DNA of 64,000 bases from Flavobacterium tistrianum (lineage in GTDB: Bacteria > Bacteroidota > Bacteroidia > Flavobacteriales > Flavobacteriaceae). Below are positions 37,901 through 45,423 of the stretch, one piece after another. Positions within the stretch are counted from its first letter, which is position 1. The number at the start of each line of letters is the position of its first letter. Made by a program: the position numbers and the translations under genes. The stretch lies in NCBI RefSeq assembly GCF_003254545.1, contig NZ_QJRH01000073.1:248001-312000 (forward strand). Direction: 5' to 3'. The notes beneath the pieces were generated by a model. It ran no database searches and had not been told where the DNA came from. It worked only from the letters and a program-made list of their open reading frames with translations.

Positions 37901-39218
37901 CTTCTTGGCCAATCAAGTTGGTTTAACTGGTATTGGAGCAAGAGTTGGCGAAATGCTTATTGCTGTCCGCCAGATGGTTGATGAGGCATTGACATGGCTG
38001 GTAAACAGAGCTGTAGATACAGGAATGGCATTGTTAGACAGAGCTATGGCAATGGGTGCAAGTGTAAGAGATGCTATTTTGGGATGGCTCGGAATACGAA
38101 AAGAATTTGTTGCTGATAATGGAGAAAATCATACTTTATATTTTACGGGAGATGAAAATGCGCCTGTTTTAACTATAGCTAGTAATCCAACAGCATTTAC
38201 AACATTTATAACTTCAGTTGATGTTGGTAATGATCCTGTGAAAACAAATTCTAAAGCTCAAGCCTTAATTATTGCTGGGCAAATTGATGCTAAAAAGAGA
38301 GAATCTGTTGCTGCACCAACTCCTGCGGAAGAAAATGCAAATAGCGAAAGAAAAAAACGAGAACTTGAGGCCTTATTAAACCAACTAAGTAATCATGCAA
38401 AATCTCTTTTTGGTGTATCGGATGCTGAATTACCCGAATCTGTAATTGATCAACAACAAGAAAGCAAAGGCGGAGATATCGTCGCTAAAAAAATGACCGC
38501 ATCCATACTTACAAAAAAAGGTCCCGAAGGCTCAGAACCTACACAAAGAAGTCATGCTTTATTTGACAAACTTGCCAAACGCAAAAATGGAGGAAGTAGC
38601 TATTACATTAGAGGTCATTTATTAAATCATAACACACATGGCCCTGGAACATGGGAAAACATGACTCCATTGTCAAGAGAAGGAAACAGTGCACATGAAG
38701 GATCTGTAGAGTCACTTGTTAAAGCAGCTGTTCAATCAGGAGCAATAGTTTTTTACTCTGTCGAACCAAAAAATTATATTGGAAACTTAAATACGCCAAA
38801 TGATGCAGATCCTACAATTAAAGAAATTAGAGAAGCAGAACAGTTTGTACCGAGAACTTTAGATTGTAAAGCTGTATTACTTGAAAAAAATGGAAATAAT
38901 TATACTGAAAAAGCCGGAGGTAATATTGCTACACTTTCTGTAAATAATCCGGTTGACACAAATATTAATTCATACGAAATAAGCACTACAAGCAGAGCAA
39001 GAGTTAGCATAATAAATAGTTCAATAGATGATCTAGTAAACAATACCATTGGAATTAGAAGCGGAACTATGACTGCTATCCAAAATAAAGCAAAAACCAT
39101 TGCAAACCTTAGATTATATAATCAAATAAAAGACGAATTTCCTGACACACCTGAAAATGCGGTTATTAGAGCTGCCATTAACTCGCTTCAAGAATTATCA
39201 AATGTTGTTATTAATTAA
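34950..39218 (+). CDS. Giant eCIS DUF4157 protein with C-terminal His-Me-finger nuclease-like toxin
   Basis: This 1422-residue protein starts 3 bases after the previous gene. The N-terminus repeats its FFGIQAKLN and FEVEADRVADHV motifs. A Gln/Glu/Lys-rich linker leads to DUF4157 with HELTH at 294-298. Residues about 340-1060 are helical and include three repeats of about 136 residues, marked by GYDPLR (350), KYDPLR (485) and GKDPFT (623). The C-terminal ~310 residues hold YIRGHLLNHN (R1221, H1223) and WENMTPLS (N1237), as in DNA/RNA non-specific endonucleases. It is probably an injected or particle-loaded toxin. A SUKH-like gene follows. Confidence 0.87.
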   Translation: MPAFKQISKSNPSHSSSNHDKGKDSFFGIQAKLNIGKSNDKFEVEADRVADHVVANKQTPKADSFFSPSPVVQKKLARNAQKQEEKNKEVQQKTAAQTITPVVQLKTDLIQNKLDSRVTEKREANPAFSGSKSLIQRKQEDKVQKKEETVQNKKEVKKPETVSKSTPSIKPLIQNKGEEENVQQKKEEEKQNSDEEKQLQKSAAGDANPTDNSNIESKLNSSKGGGSPLSGKVKTEMESGIGADFSNVRIHNDSNAVQMNKHLGAQAFATGNNIYFNEGKYNPNSKEGKHLLAHELTHTVQQGAAIRKKPEPISPAPEMVQGSFLDLVPDWIIDGARHVPGYTLFTVIIGYDPLRQVDVERTPINLVEGLMGLIPFGTAIFDKLQEYGILQQVFDWVEGKLGELGLTIDSILDLVEEVWDEVSFPFTGIIDLVTEKFNEVVNRITSFVSATVDQVITWIKEALINVAEPLLAENKAWSLIKKIIKYDPLRDEAVNATTVEILEDFLILIDKQTELEQMREKGTLQKTADWLDTQVGTFNSLLGELRGLITAAWDAIQPSNLVNIADNLSALATQAGDFLQRVWDFASGVALKVLELVKESLLGWLSAQAATVRGYSLVKVIIGKDPFTQEVVPRTVPNMIRGFMSLMDGGEEQYAQMVESGAIARIAGEIEAAVETLNMTPQSIIQLFTDIWDSMSIDDLIHPIDAFMRIIEKFGEPIGRLIAFVAEIVRIVIMAILEIMNFPFDLIGNIITRALEAIDDIKKDPIGFLKNILRALKQGFVQFFDNIVTHLINGVTGWLMSELKDANIPVLTDFSLRGVITWIMEVLNISMERIWEKLAAHPRIGPARVARIRSMINTLEGIWTFIKDVQERGMAAIWDKIQEQLSNLWNTVLDAVKNFVMERIVNRITARLLSMLDPTGIMAVINGAMAFFNAIQSFIKYLREMLEVVNSFVNGVADLARGNVATAADYLERTMGQAMPVVIGFLANQVGLTGIGARVGEMLIAVRQMVDEALTWLVNRAVDTGMALLDRAMAMGASVRDAILGWLGIRKEFVADNGENHTLYFTGDENAPVLTIASNPTAFTTFITSVDVGNDPVKTNSKAQALIIAGQIDAKKRESVAAPTPAEENANSERKKRELEALLNQLSNHAKSLFGVSDAELPESVIDQQQESKGGDIVAKKMTASILTKKGPEGSEPTQRSHALFDKLAKRKNGGSSYYIRGHLLNHNTHGPGTWENMTPLSREGNSAHEGSVESLVKAAVQSGAIVFYSVEPKNYIGNLNTPNDADPTIKEIREAEQFVPRTLDCKAVLLEKNGNNYTEKAGGNIATLSVNNPVDTNINSYEISTTSRARVSIINSSIDDLVNNTIGIRSGTMTAIQNKAKTIANLRLYNQIKDEFPDTPENAVIRAAINSLQELSNVVIN

Positions 39219-39230
39219 AAGAATAGACAC

Positions 39231-39848
39231 ATGGAAAATATTTTTGACAAAATAGATTTAACCTTTTTAAAAATTAGCCAAAACGAAAAAATAAATAAAC
39301 AAAAACAGGATTTTAATTCTTCCGCAAATAATGACCTCCTTTTAGAAGGACAAAAAGCAGGATTAGACCCTAACACATTATCTTTTTTTAAAGAATCAAA
39401 TGGGTATGAGATGAGTTGGGGAAAAGATTCTCAAAGCAATATTTCGGGAAAAATTAATATTTTAAAATTAGAATACATTTTAAAAGGTATAAAAAGTACT
39501 TATCCCAGCCTGTCAGATAACGATCCTCTTTATAATTTCCATCCTATTGATCAATTTACGGATGAAGCTCATTGCGGTATTTTTATAAACAGCATCGCTA
39601 ATAATCGAATGTTCTTTCACAGAGATGGAGAATCTGAAACTATCGATTTAATGATTGATTTTAATTCTTACATGGAGTTAGCATTAGAAGCAAGAGGATT
39701 TTTTTATTGGCAAAAGTATATCATTGAAAAATTATATGATATCTCAAGTCCAGAAAGTGAAAGTTTTAAAAAACAAATGCCTGAAATATTTAGTGATTTT
39801 AAACTTGAAAGTTTTGATAATAAATATGAAAGCTTGAAACTTAAATAA
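39231..39848 (+). CDS. SUKH/SMI1-KNR4-like candidate immunity protein
   Basis: This 205-residue cytoplasmic protein follows the nuclease-toxin gene after 12 bases. The pattern FFKESNGYEMSWGKD, then INILKLEYILKG, then GIFINSIANNRMFFHRDGE and FNSYMELALEARGFFYW resembles SUKH superfamily proteins, many of which are immunity proteins for nuclease toxins. It is more AT-rich than the upstream helical region. Placement directly after the toxin tip is the strongest support. Family assignment is moderate and should be treated as inference. Confidence 0.6.
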   Translation: MENIFDKIDLTFLKISQNEKINKQKQDFNSSANNDLLLEGQKAGLDPNTLSFFKESNGYEMSWGKDSQSNISGKINILKLEYILKGIKSTYPSLSDNDPLYNFHPIDQFTDEAHCGIFINSIANNRMFFHRDGESETIDLMIDFNSYMELALEARGFFYWQKYIIEKLYDISSPESESFKKQMPEIFSDFKLESFDNKYESLKLK

Positions 39849-39851
39849 AAT

Positions 39852-39920
39852 ATGAGCACTCTTAAAAAAAGTCTTCAGATAATACGAAAAGAATATGCTA
39901 AAGAAGAAAAAATGATATGA
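39852..39920 (+). pseudogene. Relic of an AAA ATPase C-terminus
   Basis: The frame starting at ATG 39852 gives only 22 residues, ending SLQIIRKEYAKEEKMI and a stop. This matches the end of the intact ATPase in the same operon (LLQGIKKEYAKEGKMM) at 11 of 16 positions, with similar codons too. A conserved sequence at the very tail of a gene without the rest is best read as a fragment left by recombination or deletion. The following 119 bases to 40039 hold no recognisable gene. Confidence 0.65.
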
Positions 39921-40039
39921 TCTCTATTAGTAAAACATAAAGAAAACTTTTTATTATGGCTATTTTGACCACCAAAATAAAATAAAGACTGGAGAGGTTG
40001 TAGAGACAATAATTTTAAAACATTTAAAACACTAAAGTC

Positions 40040-40858
40040 ATGCAAAAAACATTCTACCAAAAAGAGCTACTTATTAAAGCAACACAACAAAGAAACGGCG
40101 CAAATAACAACAAGAAAGACGTCGAAAAAATTCAATCTTGGCTTAATTTATTTGCTATGCAAAATCCTGGTTCGGGAACGGGAACGGGTATCGATGGCGA
40201 TTTTGGTCCTGCGACAGAAAAGGCTGTATTGAATTATCAAAAATTCAATGGTTTGCCTCAAAATGGAAATGTAGATCAAAGCTTGTTTGATAAATTGGCG
40301 TCACCACTCAAAAAAGCTTTTGAAAGTCCAATATCTGGAAATAATCTGAGAGAATTAATTCTGAATACAGCTAAAAATCATCTTAAATATCAGCCCTTTG
40401 AACTTGTCATAAATAACCAAAGCAATACTGGCCCGTGGGTTCGAAGCTATATGGATGGACACGAAGGAACAGAATGGTTTTGGTGCATGGGATTTGTTCA
40501 GTCCATTATAGATCAGGCGGCTTCTATTCAAGGGAAAAACTTTAAGACATTAATGCCACTAACCTATAGCTGTGATACTGTAGGAACAACGGGGCTTCAG
40601 AAAAAAATATTAACGCGTTATCAAACTGCCAGAACCAATTCGGCTTTGATAAAACCCGGAGATATATTTCTTCTTCAAAAAACGCCAAACGACTGGATTC
40701 ATACCGGAATTGTAACTGCTGTTCATGCCGACACCATCGAGACCATTGAAGGCAACACAAATTCTGGCGGTTCTCATAACGGAAACGCTGTGATGGACAA
40801 AATCAGAAATTATAAACAATCTAAACTTGATTTCTTCTCAATCGAATCATTAGTATAA
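40040..40858 (+). CDS. Peptidoglycan hydrolase, PG-binding plus CHAP-like domain
   Basis: This 272-residue protein has an N-terminal PG_binding_1-type domain (about 10-95, GIDGDFGPATEKAVLNYQ) and a C-terminal cysteine amidase/endopeptidase domain of CHAP type. The catalytic residues visible are C149 (WFWCMGF), H221 (DWIHTGIV) and E237/N239 (IEGNTN). No signal peptide is present, as expected for a protein loaded into or released with the particle or acting by cell lysis. It precedes the ATPase by 3 bases. Roles could be release of particles by lysis or local cell-wall opening. Confidence 0.85.
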   Translation: MQKTFYQKELLIKATQQRNGANNNKKDVEKIQSWLNLFAMQNPGSGTGTGIDGDFGPATEKAVLNYQKFNGLPQNGNVDQSLFDKLASPLKKAFESPISGNNLRELILNTAKNHLKYQPFELVINNQSNTGPWVRSYMDGHEGTEWFWCMGFVQSIIDQAASIQGKNFKTLMPLTYSCDTVGTTGLQKKILTRYQTARTNSALIKPGDIFLLQKTPNDWIHTGIVTAVHADTIETIEGNTNSGGSHNGNAVMDKIRNYKQSKLDFFSIESLV

Positions 40859-40861
40859 CAA

Positions 40862-42166
40862 ATGGAAAATGTATTTACCTATATCAAAAACCAATTCGTA
40901 TTTCAGCTCGACACTCTTTTTCAGGCCGAAAATCCAACGGAAAAACCTGTTTTGAATCAAACTGATGCGAATGGTTTTATTGATGAATTTATCATCGAGA
41001 ATAGTCTCTCAGAAATTGATATTCTTATCTTAGGATTATCTTTGGTTCCACATTTGAAACCCGATTTTTTGACGTCCATTATAGCAGAATATTTGCCGAA
41101 TGGCGGTGAACTTCCTGAATTTGGCGGAATCAAGACAAAAAATCATCGTGGCATTCTGCCAACAGGTGAAACGGCTCAGTTTCTTATTGCTGGGGATAAT
41201 CTTGAGAACCGAATTTCATTCTATAATTACTTACATAATCAATCTTATCTTTATCAAAAAGGCATTGTCAAAATAGAATCTGTTCCGAATGGCGAACCTA
41301 AATTGAGTGGTCTGCTAGTTTTAGAAGACGAATACATCGAAAAATTCATAACCGGTAAAATCCTAAAACCACAATTGAGCAGTATTTTCCCTGCACAATT
41401 GATAGAAACGCAATTAGATTGGGATGATTTGGTTTTAAATTCCAATACTTTAAATCAGATAAAAGAAATAGAAACTTGGCTTAAATTCAACGATATTCTG
41501 CTTCACGAATGGAATATGAAAGCCAAAATAAAACCCGGTTTTAGAGTGATGTTTTACGGCGCGCCCGGAACAGGAAAAACGCTTACGGCTTCACTTTTAG
41601 GAAAATACACTCACAGAGATGTTTATAGAATTGATTTATCTATGGTGATTTCCAAATATATTGGCGAAACCGAAAAAAATCTTTCTTCTCTTTTTGACAA
41701 AGCAACCGACAAAGATTGGATTCTGTTTTTTGACGAAGCCGATGCCGTTTTCGGAAAAAGAACCAATGTTAGAGACGCACACGATAAATATGCCAATCAG
41801 GAAGTTTCGTATCTATTACAGCGAATCGAAAATCATCCGGGATTAGTGATTTTGGCTTCTAATTTTAAAACCAATATTGATAGCGCTTTTACCCGAAGAT
41901 TTCAATCTATCATTGAGTTTGAAGTGCCTTCTTACAGCGAACGTTTGAAATTGTGGCAAAATAATCTGCCAAAAGGAATTAAAATTGCTGAAGATGTAAA
42001 TCTTCAAGAACTTTCAAAAAAATACGATATTACGGGCGCTAATATTGTCAATATTATTCAATATGCTTGCTTGAGAACTTTAGAGGATAAAAACAAAAGC
42101 ATTAACTTAAATCATCTCCTTCAAGGAATTAAAAAAGAATATGCAAAAGAGGGTAAAATGATGTAA
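40862..42166 (+). CDS. AAA+ ATPase of the eCIS, Afp15-like
   Basis: This 434-residue protein has an N-terminal helical domain and a C-terminal AAA+ module with Walker A GAPGTGKT (233-240), Walker B FFDEAD (289-294), sensor 1 region VILASNFKTN and arginine-finger segment FTRRF. In Afp/PVC the Afp15-type ATPase is conserved and needed for assembly or reset, analogous to but not the same as ClpV. It is the last gene of the eCIS cluster. Its end is only 11 bases from a convergent gene. Confidence 0.93.
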   Translation: MENVFTYIKNQFVFQLDTLFQAENPTEKPVLNQTDANGFIDEFIIENSLSEIDILILGLSLVPHLKPDFLTSIIAEYLPNGGELPEFGGIKTKNHRGILPTGETAQFLIAGDNLENRISFYNYLHNQSYLYQKGIVKIESVPNGEPKLSGLLVLEDEYIEKFITGKILKPQLSSIFPAQLIETQLDWDDLVLNSNTLNQIKEIETWLKFNDILLHEWNMKAKIKPGFRVMFYGAPGTGKTLTASLLGKYTHRDVYRIDLSMVISKYIGETEKNLSSLFDKATDKDWILFFDEADAVFGKRTNVRDAHDKYANQEVSYLLQRIENHPGLVILASNFKTNIDSAFTRRFQSIIEFEVPSYSERLKLWQNNLPKGIKIAEDVNLQELSKKYDITGANIVNIIQYACLRTLEDKNKSINLNHLLQGIKKEYAKEGKMM

Positions 42167-42177
42167 TTGAATAGGAT

Positions 42178-42897
42178 TTAAAATAGTATAGAAAAACCTT
42201 TGGTGTATTTAAGAAACAAATCGACTGCAATCAAAATAATTATAACTAATATAAAAGCTATAAAATAGGCAATTCTTTGCGCTTTTTTGTCAAACTCAAA
42301 AGTTTTGGGATTAATAAAATTAGAAGTATAAACTGTTGGAGAAATTTTCAAATGTGGGCAGAATAAAGTAACGCCCTGCAGAAAATGACCAGTTAGCTGA
42401 TATTTATTTTTCGGTACATAAGACAATCCATTTTCAGCTGTAGAAAAATGAATGGGAACTTTTAAACCGTTTTTAAAACCAAAAATATACCCAGGAGAAT
42501 ATTTTGTTCCGACTTTCCAATCAATATCATTTACATAACTTTCTCCACTCCTCTCCATTTCCTTGTACAAAACACTTTTAACTGTTCCATCAGATTGTTG
42601 ATGATGCAAACCATTATGATCTACAGAAATCAAAACAACTTTTTTTTCCTTCTGCCGCTGGTAATTTTTGTAAAGAGCCCAAACGCCCCAAAGCAGTAAA
42701 GGAAAATATATAAGGTCGAAAATCAATTCTCCGTTAGACAAAGGACTATTATACTCCAACTGGAGGCTCAAAGGAATTCCAACAAATAAAGCAAGCATTG
42801 CGATGCATAAAAGTCCAAACAGTATATAAATTGTTACAGTAGCTGCTGTATTGCGTTCAGAAGATATTTTTGGAAAGTTTTCTTTGTTGTAAATCAT
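42178..42897 (-). CDS. Uncharacterised membrane protein
   Basis: This 239-residue protein is not recognised. It has two membrane segments near the N-terminus (about 15-45 and 55-75), a long soluble beta-rich part with GTKYSPGYIFGFKNGLKVPIH, and a C-terminal membrane segment (about 205-230). The start at 42897 is an ATG preceded by an AT-rich leader. It is convergent with the eCIS ATPase gene, so it is not part of that operon. Loci of this size and topology are common in Flavobacterium and their role is unknown. Confidence 0.7.
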   Translation of the reverse strand: MIYNKENFPKISSERNTAATVTIYILFGLLCIAMLALFVGIPLSLQLEYNSPLSNGELIFDLIYFPLLLWGVWALYKNYQRQKEKKVVLISVDHNGLHHQQSDGTVKSVLYKEMERSGESYVNDIDWKVGTKYSPGYIFGFKNGLKVPIHFSTAENGLSYVPKNKYQLTGHFLQGVTLFCPHLKISPTVYTSNFINPKTFEFDKKAQRIAYFIAFILVIIILIAVDLFLKYTKGFSILF

Positions 42898-43120
42898 TAA
42901 GCTTTTAATACTAAAAAATAATTATGTAAGATTTTACCTTTTTGTCAAATTAAAACAGAATAAATCAAAAAATAAAATTAAAGTACATTTTTTTAACATT
43001 GCAAGAATTTAAAAGGAAAGAAGTATGATTTGTCTTCTATTTGTCATTTTTCCAATTACTTCTATTTATTTTTTATATAGAAAAAATGTTATTTTTATAT
43101 TAAATCCAAGTAGAAATGCT

Positions 43121-43783
43121 ATGAAAAAAATATTACTATTGCCTTGTATTTACTTGTTTCTATCTGCTGACTCTTATACTTCTTTTTTCAGTGACAAGTC
43201 TATCAAAGAATCTAGCGCCTATAAAGTGCAGGAAATCCCAGGAAAAATAGAATGCGAGTTCTATGATCTCGGCGGACAAGGAATAGCTTACTTCGATCAG
43301 GACAGCATCAATAACGGAAGCGGAAAACTTAATCCTGTAAATGGAAATCCTCTGAATGAATTCAGAATTAATGAAGGCGTTGATATTTCATATACCAAAC
43401 CAGATAACATTGATGTTACTCCTTATAGCAAGGTTCCTGTAAAACTAGAACAGCTTTATGTAGGTTGGACGCAGCCTACTGAATGGATCAACTATACTGT
43501 CCAAGTAAAAAAGACTGGGAAATATAAAATAGGACTTCTCTACACTGCCAATGGAGATGGTGCAATTTCTTTTGATGTCAATGGGAAAGATGCTACCGGA
43601 AAGATGAAAATAAATTCTACGCATGACGATAAAGATCCTGTAGCTTGGAGACAATGGCATCATTGGAACAGTTCTGATAATATTGGAAGCATAACCCTTG
43701 AAAAAGGAAAACAGCTTCTCACACTTCATATTGTAGAAAACGGAAACATGAATTTAGATTATATCACTTTTACACCTTATTAA
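43121..43783 (+). CDS. Secreted CBM6-like carbohydrate-binding protein
   Basis: A longer frame starts at 43025, but the ATG at 43121 gives a clean signal peptide (MKKILLLPCIYLFLSA), so the 220-residue form is preferred. The body (about 35-220) looks like a CBM6-type module: EFYDLGGQGIAYFD, WTQPTEWINYTVQVKKTGKYKI, and LHIVENGNMNLDYITF. No catalytic domain is attached, which is unusual for CBM6 proteins. It may bind extracellular polysaccharide at the cell surface. The neighbouring gene downstream looks sugar-nucleotide-related, but it is separated by a 121-base gap. Confidence 0.72.
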   Translation: MKKILLLPCIYLFLSADSYTSFFSDKSIKESSAYKVQEIPGKIECEFYDLGGQGIAYFDQDSINNGSGKLNPVNGNPLNEFRINEGVDISYTKPDNIDVTPYSKVPVKLEQLYVGWTQPTEWINYTVQVKKTGKYKIGLLYTANGDGAISFDVNGKDATGKMKINSTHDDKDPVAWRQWHHWNSSDNIGSITLEKGKQLLTLHIVENGNMNLDYITFTPY

Positions 43784-43904
43784 TATTTTTTCAGAACCTT
43801 TTTTTTTTTTCAAATCAAGTATTTCTACCTAAACCCGATTTGTTCCATCTTCCTATATTAGTTTCATAAAATAATCGTCATTATTAATTCTCTTATAAAA
43901 CATT

Positions 43905-44591
43905 ATGAGTAACTTCTATCTAACTGCACTATTACCAATACAAAAAGAATATCCTCCGCATGTTTTGCCTAATAGAAATTTTCTTCCATTTAATGGAATA
44001 CCTATGTACCAATATATGATTGAAAAATTACTGAAATTTACTCAATTTGAAAGTATTGTAATTAACACCGACTCAGATGAAGTTAAAGAGTATTGCAAAT
44101 GGAATGGCAGATTAAGAATAATTGACAGACCAAAATCATTAATTGGCGAGGACATAAAATCAGATCTGATAACGGCTTATACGCTTGAGAAAATTTCGGG
44201 CGAACATTTTATCGAGTTTCAGAGTTTTAATCCTTTAGTAACAAATTATACCTTAGATAGTTTCATCAAACAATATATGGATCAAATCGTGGCTGGAGAA
44301 TACTTTGATTCAGTTTTTAGTATACAGCGTTACGAATTGAGAAATTATGATCTCGAAAAAAGGGAAATGAATGATGAATTTCAATTTTCAATAATCGAAA
44401 ATGGAATTCTTCATGGTTTTACCCGTACTTCTTTTCGCAAACAAGGCAAAAAAATTGGAAAAATGGCTTCAGCATTCGAAGTAAAAGAAATAGAAAATAC
44501 GCTTTTGGACTCAGATGCTAATTATGAATTAGCCAAGCTGGTTTTTGCCAATCAGGATAAATTTCCTGCTGTTTTTCATAGCGGTGTTTAG
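43905..44591 (+). CDS. Cytidylyltransferase-like (CMP-sugar type) protein
   Basis: This 228-residue protein has the layout of N-acylneuraminate/CMP-KDO cytidylyltransferases: ALLPIQ at the first strand, LPNRNFLPFNGIPMYQYMIEKL and FESIVINTDSDEVKEY, then DRPKSLIGEDIKSDLI. The typical ARGGSKRxPxKN loop is changed to QKEYPPHVLPNRN, so the CTP-binding loop lacks its usual Gly/Lys residues. Activity is therefore uncertain. A 13-base inverted repeat covers its 3' end. Confidence 0.65.
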   Translation: MSNFYLTALLPIQKEYPPHVLPNRNFLPFNGIPMYQYMIEKLLKFTQFESIVINTDSDEVKEYCKWNGRLRIIDRPKSLIGEDIKSDLITAYTLEKISGEHFIEFQSFNPLVTNYTLDSFIKQYMDQIVAGEYFDSVFSIQRYELRNYDLEKREMNDEFQFSIIENGILHGFTRTSFRKQGKKIGKMASAFEVKEIENTLLDSDANYELAKLVFANQDKFPAVFHSGV

Positions 44592-44610
44592 TGAGAGCAC
44601 CGCTATGAAA
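44574..44610 (+). terminator. Perfect 13-base hairpin spanning the stop codon
   Basis: Arms TTTCATAGCGGTG (44574-44586) and its complement (44598-44610) enclose an 11-base loop that contains the TAG stop. No T tract follows at once; a second weak stem (AACC/GGTT) with a T run lies at 44625-44644. Together they may form a terminator. Confidence 0.5.
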
Positions 44611-44683
44611 CTGCTATCTATCAAAACCAGTCGGTTCTTTTTTTATGCGTGTAATAATTTTAAACTAAATACTATTTTTCCAA

Positions 44684-45298
44684 TTATTTCTTAGATTGCC
44701 AAAATCTATCTTTTCCTTCTGCAATCCATTCTAGAGATTGTGTAATTCTTTTATTTCTAGTTTCATCTGTCTTTGCATCTGCAATCCAAATAATATAATT
44801 TTTACGGAATGATGGCGATTTACTTTCAAAAATTTCAGTCGCTTTAACATCCTTTTTTAATGCATCTATAAATTCTTTAGGAGCTACAACTTCTGCTGTA
44901 GATTTTTCTTTCACTTGTTTTGGTTTAGCCGTGCCATTCTCATTAAAAACCATTGCTTCTTTGATGTATGCAGTTAATTTTTCTTTGCTTGGCAATTCAG
45001 ATAAATCCTTGATTTTATCCATATAACCAAATTTTTTACCCGCTTTTACACTTGCCTGAATCTCCTCATCTTTCATCAATTCAGCTTTATACAAACTAAA
45101 AGAACAATGCTGTTTAAAACCGCCCATCATAACTAAATGATCGCCTTTATAAGAATAATGCGGCGTTCCCCATTTAATATTTTCTTCTGCTTCTGGACAG
45201 GCACTAAAAATTACTTCTCGCAAATGGTTTAAAATAGGTTTTGCAAAATCAGCCATTTTTGCAATGTAAGCTGTAACGTCTTTGTTATAATTTTCCAT
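44684..45298 (-). CDS. DUF1801 / YdeI-OmdA-like protein
   Basis: This 204-residue protein combines an N-terminal DUF1801 domain (REVIFSACPEAEENIKWGTPHYSYKG, read in two parts) with a C-terminal YdeI/OmdA helix region (FIDALKKDVKATEIFE, then RITQSLEWIAEGK). The GFKQHCSFSLYK segment is typical. The E. coli YdeI family has been linked to antimicrobial peptide resistance, but the Bacteroidota members are uncharacterised. It is monocistronic. Confidence 0.82.
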   Translation of the reverse strand: MENYNKDVTAYIAKMADFAKPILNHLREVIFSACPEAEENIKWGTPHYSYKGDHLVMMGGFKQHCSFSLYKAELMKDEEIQASVKAGKKFGYMDKIKDLSELPSKEKLTAYIKEAMVFNENGTAKPKQVKEKSTAEVVAPKEFIDALKKDVKATEIFESKSPSFRKNYIIWIADAKTDETRNKRITQSLEWIAEGKDRFWQSKK

Positions 45299-45423
45299 TG
45301 ATTGAATTATTTAATCTGTTATAAAATTTTCAAACTATCTCAATACTAATACACTTACGCAACTTTTCAGTTAAACACTTCGGATTTAAAAAAATCACTC
45401 CCTACTTATAGTCTTTTCTTTTT

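Noticed and set aside
34950..39218. Possible tape-measure role of the giant DUF4157 protein from its length and helices
   Set aside because: A CIS_TMP gene is already present, and this protein has a toxin-like end and the DUF4157 signature instead.
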